Assembly (NCBI GenBank): GCA_003566255.1
Contig: PXEC01000132.1
Location: 1-9,141 of the forward strand
Length of the DNA stretch: 9,141 bases
Reading direction: 5' to 3'
DNA from: Candidatus Peregrinibacteria bacterium
GTDB lineage: Bacteria > Patescibacteriota > Gracilibacteria > UBA1369 > LOWO2-01-FULL-3
The notes beneath the pieces were generated by a model, which had not been told where the DNA came from, made no database searches, and saw only the letters and a program-made list of their open reading frames with translations. Positions 1 through 7,331 of the stretch are shown here, one piece after another (position 1 is the first letter of the stretch; each line of letters begins with the position of its first letter). A program made the translations under genes and the position numbers.

Positions 1-2967
1 AACCCGAGTTAGACCTTGAGTTATATCTCCTCCGTCTGCCACACCTCCCATGTGGAAGGTTCTCATTGTCAGCTGTGTTCCCGGCTCTCCTATACTTTGG
101 GCGGCTATTATTCCGACGGCTGTTCCTATCTCCACTTTTTTGTTTGTTCCGAGGTCTTTTCCGTAGCACTGGACGCAAATTCCGCCGGGAGTGTTACAAG
201 TTATAACCGATCTTACGTCTACGGACTTGATATCGTTTTCTTCAATCAGCTTTATTGTGTCTTTTTCTATGATTTCACCTTTTTTGCATAAGGTTTTCCC
301 TTTCTTGTCTTTTATGTTTTCCGCCAGTGTTCTACCGTAAATTCGATTTTCGAATTTTTCTCCTATTTCTTCGGAATCTTGGCGGGAAATGTTGTGGGAA
401 TGAGTGGATCCGCAATCTTGTTCTCTTATAACAACGTCTTGATTTGAGTCCACCAGTCTTCTTGTGAGATATCCCGCTTCAGCGGTTTTGAGGGCGGTGT
501 CGGACTTCCCTTTTCTTCCTCCGTGCGTGGCGATGAAGTATTCCAAAATCTGGAACCCCTCTTTGAGGTTTGATTTTATGGGAAGTTCGATTGTTTTTCC
601 GGCGGGGTTGGCAACCATACCTTTCATCCCGCAAAGCTGTGTTATTTGTCCCCAGTTTCCTCTGGCGCCGGAATTTATCATGTAATAGATATTGTTGTTT
701 TCATCAATATTGTTGATCATTTGGTTTGTTATTTCCGCTTTCGTATCCGACCAAATTTTTACGGTATGCAGGTATCTTTCGTTTTCCGTTATCAGACCTT
801 TCCAATATTGATTGTTGATTTGCTTGACGATTTCTGAAGCCTCTTCAATTAGTTTTTCTTTCCCCTCGGGGACTATCATGTCTGATTGACTTATGCTGAT
901 TCCCGATTTTGTAGCGAATCGAAATCCTACATCTTTGAGATTGTCCGCCAGCCTCGCTGTTACTTCTGTTCCCAGCATCTCGAAACTTGTGGACACGATT
1001 TCCGTCAATTTCTTTTTGTCCAAACTTTCATTGTAGTAGGGGAGTTCTTCCGGGATGAAGCTGTTTACGATCAGCCTCCCCAGGGTTGTTTCCATTATAT
1101 CGTCTTTGTATCTGCAGCTTATTTGTGCTTGTAGATCCAGATGTCCGTTCTGATACGCGAGAATTGCTTCTTCTATGTTGGAAAATACCGATCCTTCCCC
1201 CTTCGCGCCTTTTGTCATTTTTGTCAGGTAATAACATCCCAAAATCATGTCTTGTGTGGGGCTGACAATCGGTTCTCCCGCGGAAGGTTTGAGAAGATTT
1301 CTTGACGATAACATCAATGTTTTTGCTTCTTCTTGTGCTGCTTTTGACAGAGGAATATGCACGGCCATTTGGTCTCCGTCGAAATCCGCGTTAAAAGCCG
1401 CACATACCAGCGGATGAATTTGGATTGCCTTACCTTCTATGAGTACCGGTTGAAATGCTTGAATCCCCAATCTGTGCAGTGTCGGAGCACGATTTAGAAG
1501 TACGTGGTGGTCTTTTGTTATTTCTTCCAGGATGTCCCAGACCTCTTTTTTCCCGGTTTGCACCAACTTTTCCGCGTTTTTTATATTATGCGCGAAGCCG
1601 TCCCTGATCAGTCTTCCGATTATGAACGGTTTGAACAGTTCAAGAGCCATTATTTTGGGCATCCCGCACTGATTGAGTTTGAGTTTTGGTCCTATTATGA
1701 TCACAGATCTTCCCGAGTAGTCCACACGTTTTCCAAGAAGGTTTTGTCTGAATCTTCCTTGTTTTCCTTTCAACATGTCGGAGAGCGATCTCAGTTTTCT
1801 TTTGTCTCCCGAGCTGAATACTGTTTTTCCTTGTCTCGCGCTGTTGTTTAAAAGAGTGTCCACGGCTTCTTGAAGCATTCTTTTCTCGTTTCTGCAGATG
1901 ACTTCAGGCGCGCCGATAGATATCAATCTTTTGAGCCTGTTGTTTCTGTTTATCACTCTTCTGTACAGATCATTTAAGTCCGATGCCGCGAACCTTCCTC
2001 CGTCCAATTGGACCATTGGTCTTAAATCAGGGGGGATTATCGGCAATGTGGTCATTATGAACCACTCCGGTTTGATGCCTGATTTAAGCAGTCCTCCCGC
2101 GAGTTTTATCCTTTTGATTATTTTCTTCTGTTTTTGGCCGGTGCTTCTTTTTGCCTCTTTTTCCAAATTTTCAATCAGTTCTTTGAGGTCTATTTTAGAA
2201 ATTATCTCCCTTATTGTTTCCGCCCCGGTTCCAGCTTTGAACGTGTGCCCGAATTTCATGGACATACTGCGATATTCTACTTCCGAATAAACTTTCCCGA
2301 CTGCTAGTTTTTCCAAAGATTCTTTCGTGTCGGAATGTTGAAAATCCAGTTCTTCGATTTTTCTTCCATACTCACTTTCAACACTCAGCATCGCCTTTTT
2401 ACTCATTTTCTCGTCCGTTATTTGTTCCACTTCAAGGGATTTCTGCTTAAATTCCTCTTTAATTTTTTTCTTGTGGGTTTTGTATTCTTCTTGGATTTGT
2501 TGAAGAGTTTTCTCTTTTTCCTTTTCATCGACTTCGGAAACTATGTACGCGGCGAAATATACGACTTGTTCAAGCGTTTTTATTGGTAGATCCAGGAGCA
2601 GTCCGATGCGGCTGGGTGTTGATCTTAAAAACCAAATGTGGGTTACGGGAACGGCCAGCTTTATGTGAGCCATTCTTTCTCTTCTTACGGAAGATCGTGT
2701 GACTTCCACTCCACATTTTTCACATATCACGCCTCTATATCTGACCCTCTTGTATTTTCCGCAGTAACATTCCCAGTTTTTTGTGGGACCGAATATTTTT
2801 TCACAGAACAGACCTTCTCTTTCGGGTTTTTGAGTTCTGTAATTTATTGTTTCCGGCTTTTTTACTTCACCGTGCGACCATGACAGAATTTCCTCCGGGG
2901 AAGCTACGGATAAACTTATTGCGTCGAATTTATCTTTTTTGACGTTTTTGGGGTCTTCGTAGGGCAT
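1..2967 (-). CDS. rpoC: DNA-directed RNA polymerase subunit beta' (3' end cut off by left window edge)
   Basis: Beta' forms the catalytic centre and clamp of RNA polymerase with beta, alpha and sigma. I translated 989 codons without a stop. The N-terminal zinc ribbon has Cys67, Cys69, Cys82 and Cys85. The Mg-binding motif NADFDGDQM places the three catalytic aspartates at 528, 530 and 532. The bridge helix (GGRKGKSDTALKT, about 816-840) and the second zinc site (Cys852, 924, 931, 934) follow. The frame leaves the window in the trigger loop (MRTFHMGG, His972), so the C-terminal part is missing. The catalytic aspartates lie about 68 residues later than in E. coli because of a Lys/Glu-rich, probably coiled-coil insert at about 147-228. 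The ATG at 2967 is the only sensible start: MPYEDPKN leads straight into the conserved N-terminus. It lies 22 nt after ssb behind an A/C-rich spacer with no Shine-Dalgarno. No internal UGA is present. Confidence 0.99.
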   Translation of the reverse strand, partial: MPYEDPKNVKKDKFDAISLSVASPEEILSWSHGEVKKPETINYRTQKPEREGLFCEKIFGPTKNWECYCGKYKRVRYRGVICEKCGVEVTRSSVRRERMAHIKLAVPVTHIWFLRSTPSRIGLLLDLPIKTLEQVVYFAAYIVSEVDEKEKEKTLQQIQEEYKTHKKKIKEEFKQKSLEVEQITDEKMSKKAMLSVESEYGRKIEELDFQHSDTKESLEKLAVGKVYSEVEYRSMSMKFGHTFKAGTGAETIREIISKIDLKELIENLEKEAKRSTGQKQKKIIKRIKLAGGLLKSGIKPEWFIMTTLPIIPPDLRPMVQLDGGRFAASDLNDLYRRVINRNNRLKRLISIGAPEVICRNEKRMLQEAVDTLLNNSARQGKTVFSSGDKRKLRSLSDMLKGKQGRFRQNLLGKRVDYSGRSVIIIGPKLKLNQCGMPKIMALELFKPFIIGRLIRDGFAHNIKNAEKLVQTGKKEVWDILEEITKDHHVLLNRAPTLHRLGIQAFQPVLIEGKAIQIHPLVCAAFNADFDGDQMAVHIPLSKAAQEEAKTLMLSSRNLLKPSAGEPIVSPTQDMILGCYYLTKMTKGAKGEGSVFSNIEEAILAYQNGHLDLQAQISCRYKDDIMETTLGRLIVNSFIPEELPYYNESLDKKKLTEIVSTSFEMLGTEVTARLADNLKDVGFRFATKSGISISQSDMIVPEGKEKLIEEASEIVKQINNQYWKGLITENERYLHTVKIWSDTKAEITNQMINNIDENNNIYYMINSGARGNWGQITQLCGMKGMVANPAGKTIELPIKSNLKEGFQILEYFIATHGGRKGKSDTALKTAEAGYLTRRLVDSNQDVVIREQDCGSTHSHNISRQDSEEIGEKFENRIYGRTLAENIKDKKGKTLCKKGEIIEKDTIKLIEENDIKSVDVRSVITCNTPGGICVQCYGKDLGTNKKVEIGTAVGIIAAQSIGEPGTQLTMRTFHMGGVADGGDITQGLTRV

Positions 2968-2989
2968 GTTTGGTTGTGGTTATGGTTCT

Positions 2990-3508
2990 TTATAAGCCCA
3001 AATCTTTATCTATTGGGTTTTCTTTTTTCTCTTCATCTTCTTCAGGCTTTTCTTCAGGCTTTTCTTCAGCTTTTTCTTCTTCCGGTTTTGGATCTTCTGA
3101 TGCGGGACTTTCGCTTTCATAGCTTTCTTCCGTGTAATCCTCTTCAGGAGTATAGGATTCTTCCTGTTCGCCTCCGGACTTTTTTTCAAGCCTTATCATG
3201 TCTTTAACGACAATTTCGGTTTTGAATTTTTTTACTCCTTCGGGAGTGTCCCAACTGCGTGTTTTTAGATATCCTTCGACGTAGACCAATTGCCCTTTGT
3301 TAAGGTATTGGTCGCATATTTCCGCAAGTTTTGCCCACGCGACGCATTCATGAAATTCCGCGGATGTTTTTTTTTCACTTTCTTTTGTTGTCCACTCGCG
3401 ATTTGTCGCGACTCCGAATGTGGTTACGTTTTGGCCATTTGGCGTTTGCCTCATTTCAGGATCTCTTGTGAGATTCCCAACCAAGATTACTTTGTTTACG
3501 CTTCTCAT
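2990..3508 (-). CDS. ssb: Single-stranded DNA-binding protein, located between rpoB and rpoC
   Basis: This 172-residue protein coats single-stranded DNA during replication, repair and recombination; the family normally acts as a tetramer. Residues 1-110 are a typical bacterial OB fold: it opens MRSVNKVILVGNLTRDPE, and has the aromatic DNA-stacking positions Trp39, Phe52, Trp58 and Trp86 and the segment LNKGQLVYVEGYLKTRSW. Residues 111-172 are a disordered acidic tail with KPEE-type repeats. The last residues are NPIDKDLGL, so the usual Asp-Asp-Ile-Pro-Phe tip that recruits partner proteins is absent in its standard form. The ATG at 3508 gives the normal family N-terminus. It is 25 nt after rpoB and 22 nt before rpoC, with no terminator and no Shine-Dalgarno, so co-transcription with both is likely. 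The family is certain. Whether this is the housekeeping SSB or a second copy is unknown. Confidence 0.97.
   Translation of the reverse strand: MRSVNKVILVGNLTRDPEMRQTPNGQNVTTFGVATNREWTTKESEKKTSAEFHECVAWAKLAEICDQYLNKGQLVYVEGYLKTRSWDTPEGVKKFKTEIVVKDMIRLEKKSGGEQEESYTPEEDYTEESYESESPASEDPKPEEEKAEEKPEEKPEEDEEKKENPIDKDLGL
3040..3075 (-). repeat. Three tandem 12-nt repeats in the acidic tail of ssb
   Basis: On the plus strand the unit cttcaggctttt occurs at 3040-3051 and 3052-3063, with a variant cttcagcttttt at 3064-3075 and a more decayed fourth copy after it. The period of 12 keeps the frame and encodes Lys-Pro/Ala-Glu-Glu tetrapeptides in the SSB tail. It probably expanded by replication slippage in a low-constraint linker. 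Confidence 0.85.
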
Positions 3509-3533
3509 GATTTTTGGGTTTAAAGATTAATGT

Positions 3534-6500
3534 TTATGGGGTTGGTTTTTTTAGATCTTGTTCAGTCAGGCCTTCAAGGTTTCCTTCTTCTCTGGAAGTT
3601 CCTTCAGTTTCAGCGTCCAATTCTTCTTTTATGCTTGGGGATATGTCCTCCCTTTCTTCCAGATTTTCATTTAAAAATTCTTCAGGAGGAGCCTCTTCCG
3701 CTTCTTCGCCGGTATCTATAAGTTTTACTGAGAGCCCGAGGCTTTGGAGCTCTTTTGTAAGGACGTTGAAGGATTCGGGAACTCGTGGTTTTCTTATTTG
3801 TTCTCCTTTTACTATGGACTCGTATGCCTTTGATCTTCCATATACGTCATCGGATTTTATTGTTAGCATTTCCTGCAGTGTGTGTGCCGCTCCGTATGCT
3901 TCAAGCGCCCACACCTCCATCTCTCCGAATCTTTGTCCTCCGTGTTGGGCTTTTCCTCCCAAGGGTTGTTGTGTCACCAGTGAGTAAGGCCCTACTGAAC
4001 GGGCATGGATTTTATCTTCTATTAAGTGGTTCAGTTTGAGCATATACGCTATTCCCACTGTCACTTCTCTATCGAACGGTTCGCCGGTCTTCCCGTCGTA
4101 CAGAGTTATTTTTCCCGTTTCCGGAAGCTTGGCTTTTTTAAATTCTTCCGTTATGTCTTCCGTTGATATTCCGTTCAGTGCGGGTGTGGCTACTGTGTAT
4201 CCCAGTTTTTGAGCCGCCCAACCCAGATGTGTTTCCAAAATCTGTCCGATGTTCATACGGCTGGATACTCCAAGCGGATTCAAAATTATGTCTACGGGTC
4301 TGCCGTCAGGCAAAAATGGCATGTCTTCTTCCGGAACTATTATCGAGATCACCCCCTTGTTCCCGTGGCGTCCCGCCATTTTGTCTCCTATTTGGATTTT
4401 TCTGGTCTGCGCGACATTTACTTTTATCTGTTTGAGTACGCCGGTTGTAAGTTCATCGCCTGCTTCTTTTGTGAATATTTGAACGCCGACAACCTTTCCT
4501 CCTTCTCCTCCGGGAAGTCGCAGTGATGTGTCTTTGACGTCTCTTGCTTTATCTCCGAATATGGCTCTCAAAAGTCTCTCTTCCGCTGTTAATTCGGTTT
4601 CGCCTTTTGGGGTTATTTTCCCTACCAATATTCCTCCTTCTTGTACCGTTGCGCCTATTCTGACTATTCCGTCCTCATCCAGGTCTTTCAATTTTGCTTC
4701 TCCCACATTGGGGATATCTCTGGTTATTACTTCCGGACCAAGCTTTGTTTCACGGACATCGGTTATGTAGCTTTCTATATGAACAGAATCATAGTATCCC
4801 TTTTTGGCGACTCTGTCGGATATGATAACAGCATCTTCAAAGTTGTAGCCCTCCCATGACATATAGGCGACTATAAGATTCTTTCCAAGCGCGAGTTCTC
4901 CTTTTTCCGTTGCCGGACCGTCCGCCAAAACATCTCCTTTCTTAATTTTTTGACCTTTTGAAACCAATGCGCGTTGGTGGATGCATGTTCCTTGGTTTGA
5001 TCTTTCGTAATTTTGTAATTGATATGTGACCTTTCTACCGTTGTCGTATATTACGGTTATATTTTGCGCGTCCACGTATGAAACTGTTCCGTCTCTTTCC
5101 GCGGTTACTACTTGACCGGAACTTTTGGCCGCAAGCTCCTCCATGCCGGTCCCGACTATCGGTGCGTCCGGCGATATCAGGGAAACGGCTTGACGTTGCA
5201 TGTTTGATCCCATTGAGGCTCTTGTGTTGTCGTCGTGTTCAAGGAAGGGGATTAGTGCCGTTGTTATTGATATTATCTGTTTTGGGGAAACGTCGATATG
5301 AGTAACGTCGTTTGCGTGCGCGAATGTGGCTTCTTCTTCTCTTCTTGCCGATAGACGAGTGTTTGTGAACTGTTTCACTTCGTCAATCTCTGAGTTGGCC
5401 TGCGCTATTATCAGTTTTTTCTCTTCTTCCGCGTCAAAATATTCTATTTTATCCGTGAGGTATGGGCGGACTTTTATCTCATCCACTTTGAGTTTTGCTA
5501 TTTTTTTCGCCGCCTCCTCGTCTATTTTTAGTCCCGCTTTGACTAGGACTTTTCCTTTATCTTCTATTGTCTCTCTGGCGATTCTTCCTACCAGGTTCTT
5601 TTCTTCGTTTTTGATAACATCGGAAATTTCTCTGAACGGGGTTTCTAAGAATCCGTATTTGTTTATTTTCGCGTATGCCGCCAGATGTACCACGAGTCCG
5701 ATGTTCGGTCCTTCCGGTGTCGCGATAGGACAGATTCTTCCGTAGTGCGACGGATGTACGTCACGGACATCGAAAGAAGCTCGTTCTCTTGAAAGTCCTC
5801 CCGGTCCCATTGCGGATAGTCTTCTTTTGTGTTCGAGTTCCGCGAGCGGATTTGTTTGATCCATGAACTGGGAAAGCTGTGAGCTTGCGAAAAATTCTCT
5901 TAATGCCGCTGTTATTGGGCGGGAATTTATTAGTTGTGTCGGGGTTACAGTTTCAAGATCCATTACTGTCATGCGGTCTTTTGCTATTCTGTCCGTGCGT
6001 AAAAGGCCGACTCTGAATTTATTTTGAACCAGTTCTCCGACGGCTCTTATTCTTCTGTTTGAAAGATGATCTATGTCATCGGGTTGAAGTTCTTTGTTGT
6101 TCAGTCTGATCAAATGCTCCAGAATTTTTATAAGGTCCTTTACTTGGAATGTGTGATGTTTTTTGTTGTTGGGAGTATCCAATCCGAATCTCTTGTTCAG
6201 TTTGTATCTGGCTACCGGTCCCATGTCGTATTTCCTGTAATCAAAGAACATTGATTTTATCAATGCCTTAGCGTTTTCCGGGGTTGCCAGGTCTCCGGGT
6301 CGTATTTTTTTGTATATGCTTTGGTAAGCGTCTTCGACGGTTTTTGCCGGATCCTTTTCCAATGTGTTCATTATGTAGTCATGCTCTATATCCAGTGTTA
6401 CGTCTTTGAATATGTCCAGTATTTCTTTGTCGGTTTCAAAACCGAAGACCCGAAGCAGAGAAGTTATGGGAATTTTTCGTTTTCTGTCTATCTTCACGCT

Positions 6501-7115
6501 GATTATGCCTTTTTTATCGGTTTCTATTTCAAGCCATGCTCCTCTTTTTGGAATTATTTTCGCCGCGTACATGTCCGGCGCTGCGGGGGAGGCGGAAAAG
6601 AAAACTCCCGGTGATCTGACTATTTGACTTACCACGACTCTCTCTATTCCGTTCACTATAAATGTTCCACGATTTGTCATGAGCGGTACATTTCCCAAAA
6701 ACACGTCTTGCTCTTTAATTTCTCCGGTTTCTTTGTTGATTAATTGGACATGGACTTTTAGCGGAGCTTCATATGTAAGGTTTTTGTTCTTTGCGGTTTC
6801 CGCGTCGTATTTTATCTCTCCTATACTGTGTTTCAAAAATTTGAGTTCCAATTTTTTTCCGGAGAAATCTTGGATGGGGGATATTTCGTCCAGTAACTCT
6901 TTAACACCTTCTTCGATGAACCATTTATAGGAATCTATTTGGATCTCTATAAGATTTGGGAGAGGGACTTTGTGATCTATTGTCTCTCTAAAATATTTCC
7001 GTTTGCTTTTTAGCTTTATCGGCTCTTTGTTGATGTCTTGTTCTGATGATTTTACGATGTCTTTCTTTATTTTTGGTTTGGAGGCTTTTGTTGATGTTTT
7101 TTTCGTTTTTGGCAT
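3534..7115 (-). CDS. rpoB: DNA-directed RNA polymerase subunit beta
   Basis: Beta is the second large catalytic subunit of RNA polymerase. The product is 1193 residues, the compact form without the large E. coli insertions. Conserved blocks in order: [14 protein letters not shown] (53-66), [14 protein letters not shown] (151-164), the rifampicin region [12 protein letters not shown] to [12 protein letters not shown] (412-440), NMQRQAV (638-644), the active-site lysines Lys912 and Lys920 in [11 protein letters not shown], His1038 in DKIHARS, and [14 protein letters not shown] (1059-1072). Residues equivalent to E. coli Asp516, His526 and Ser531 are unchanged (Asp419, His429, Ser434), so those classical resistance changes are absent. 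Odd points are a basic N-terminal extension (about 1-40), an acidic tail (1135-1193), and serine at two normally proline positions (645 and 951). ATG 7115 is chosen because the frame is open and no better start lies upstream. No Shine-Dalgarno precedes it. It is the first gene of the rpoB-ssb-rpoC unit. Confidence 0.99.
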   Translation of the reverse strand: MPKTKKTSTKASKPKIKKDIVKSSEQDINKEPIKLKSKRKYFRETIDHKVPLPNLIEIQIDSYKWFIEEGVKELLDEISPIQDFSGKKLELKFLKHSIGEIKYDAETAKNKNLTYEAPLKVHVQLINKETGEIKEQDVFLGNVPLMTNRGTFIVNGIERVVVSQIVRSPGVFFSASPAAPDMYAAKIIPKRGAWLEIETDKKGIISVKIDRKRKIPITSLLRVFGFETDKEILDIFKDVTLDIEHDYIMNTLEKDPAKTVEDAYQSIYKKIRPGDLATPENAKALIKSMFFDYRKYDMGPVARYKLNKRFGLDTPNNKKHHTFQVKDLIKILEHLIRLNNKELQPDDIDHLSNRRIRAVGELVQNKFRVGLLRTDRIAKDRMTVMDLETVTPTQLINSRPITAALREFFASSQLSQFMDQTNPLAELEHKRRLSAMGPGGLSRERASFDVRDVHPSHYGRICPIATPEGPNIGLVVHLAAYAKINKYGFLETPFREISDVIKNEEKNLVGRIARETIEDKGKVLVKAGLKIDEEAAKKIAKLKVDEIKVRPYLTDKIEYFDAEEEKKLIIAQANSEIDEVKQFTNTRLSARREEEATFAHANDVTHIDVSPKQIISITTALIPFLEHDDNTRASMGSNMQRQAVSLISPDAPIVGTGMEELAAKSSGQVVTAERDGTVSYVDAQNITVIYDNGRKVTYQLQNYERSNQGTCIHQRALVSKGQKIKKGDVLADGPATEKGELALGKNLIVAYMSWEGYNFEDAVIISDRVAKKGYYDSVHIESYITDVRETKLGPEVITRDIPNVGEAKLKDLDEDGIVRIGATVQEGGILVGKITPKGETELTAEERLLRAIFGDKARDVKDTSLRLPGGEGGKVVGVQIFTKEAGDELTTGVLKQIKVNVAQTRKIQIGDKMAGRHGNKGVISIIVPEEDMPFLPDGRPVDIILNPLGVSSRMNIGQILETHLGWAAQKLGYTVATPALNGISTEDITEEFKKAKLPETGKITLYDGKTGEPFDREVTVGIAYMLKLNHLIEDKIHARSVGPYSLVTQQPLGGKAQHGGQRFGEMEVWALEAYGAAHTLQEMLTIKSDDVYGRSKAYESIVKGEQIRKPRVPESFNVLTKELQSLGLSVKLIDTGEEAEEAPPEEFLNENLEEREDISPSIKEELDAETEGTSREEGNLEGLTEQDLKKPTP

Positions 7116-7165
7116 AGTGAAAGACTGTCAAGGAGTATTCTTTATCGCACTATCGTTTCCTTAAC
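7114..7165 (-). promoter_or_regulatory. Possible structured rpoB leader: start-codon hairpin with loop-upstream pairing
   Basis: On the minus strand ATAGTG (7153-7148) pairs with CACTAT (7119-7114), which includes the first two bases of the rpoB ATG. Inside it AAAG (7143-7140) pairs with CTTT (7123-7120) and ACT (7136-7134) with AGT (7126-7124). The 7-nt loop CCTTGAC (7133-7127) is complementary, with one G-U pair, to GTTAAGG (7165-7159) just upstream. This permits an H-type pseudoknot, or an alternative 8-bp stem (7165-7158 with 7134-7127). Such a fold could mask the start and allow translational control, but it was found by eye and no folding energy or conservation is known. Confidence 0.35.
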
Positions 7166-7194
7166 TCTTCCGTAAAATCTTTGATAGCTTTTGC

Positions 7195-7240
7195 ATTGTA
7201 CGTATATGTTTTGAGTAGTCAAAGTTTTTATTTATTTTAG
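7195..7240 (-). promoter_or_regulatory. Candidate sigma-70-type promoter for rpoB-ssb-rpoC with A-rich upstream tract
   Basis: Minus strand: -35 TTGACT (7222-7217), a 16-nt spacer, and -10 TACAAT (7200-7195); each hexamer matches five of six consensus bases. The 18 bases before the -35 (7240-7223) are almost all A and T with A-runs, like an UP element bound by the alpha subunit. The predicted start near 7188 gives an rpoB leader of about 73 nt. It is the best promoter-like site in the only sizeable gap of the window and sits correctly upstream of rpoB. Not experimentally shown. Confidence 0.6.
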
Positions 7241-7278
7241 CTTGACGCAGACGAAGAAATGTTGCGAGTCCCGCCTTT

Positions 7279-7300
7279 CGGGGATGCAATTTGCTCCCCG
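7279..7300 (-). terminator. GC-rich stem-loop behind the permease, possible transcript 3' end
   Basis: CGGGGA (7300-7295) pairs with TCCCCG (7284-7279). GCA/TGC extends the stem inside it, with one bulged A and a 3-nt loop, about nine pairs in all. It begins about 30 nt after the permease stop, where a terminator is expected. No U-tract follows; the next bases are AAAGGCGGGACTCGC, which can form a competing hairpin with the same C-run. The stem is plain in the sequence, but its role as an intrinsic terminator is doubtful. It could instead protect the 3' end or belong to a dispersed repeat. Confidence 0.35.
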
Positions 7301-7331
7301 CGCCCATTCACTACAAATAGGTGACATTTTT

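Larger units (their letters stand above)
7116..7331. other. Intergenic region between permease and rpoB
   Basis: This 216-nt gap is the only one longer than 25 nt. From the permease side it holds a GC-rich block with inverted repeats (about 7261-7310), an A/T-rich tract with the candidate promoter (7195-7240), and the structured leader ending at the rpoB ATG. A minus-strand frame of 48 codons (ATG at 7307, TAA at 7163-7161) also runs through it, starting MGAGSKLHPRKAGLATF and very rich in Lys and Arg. It overlaps the promoter, has no Shine-Dalgarno, and uses codons unlike the neighbouring genes in its first part, so I do not call it a gene. No tRNA or rRNA sequence is seen, and no rplJ or rplL. 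Confidence 0.8.

Noticed and set aside
1028..1237. Short minus-strand frame inside rpoC
   Set aside because: It is in a different frame from the continuous beta' reading frame, which is intact through this stretch.
1898..2290. Plus-strand open frame of 130 codons inside rpoC, hydrophobic in parts
   Set aside because: It lies antisense to the conserved beta' region; the hydrophobic look comes from complementing Lys/Glu-rich codons.
3514..3987. Plus-strand open frame of 157 codons opposite the rpoB end
   Set aside because: It is antisense to conserved beta sequence, rich in Ser and Phe from complemented Glu/Lys codons, and has no recognisable domain.
5326..5745. Plus-strand open frame of 139 codons inside rpoB
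   Set aside because: Antisense shadow of conserved beta residues with the typical Ser/Phe-rich composition.
7126..7131. Perfect TTGACA hexamer just before rpoB
   Set aside because: A -10 at the proper distance would fall inside the rpoB coding sequence and none is seen; the bases are better explained as part of the leader structure.
7142..7162. AAGGA followed by GTG CGA TAA, a two-codon leader frame
   Set aside because: Too short to separate from chance; AAGG is also used in the proposed leader pairing.
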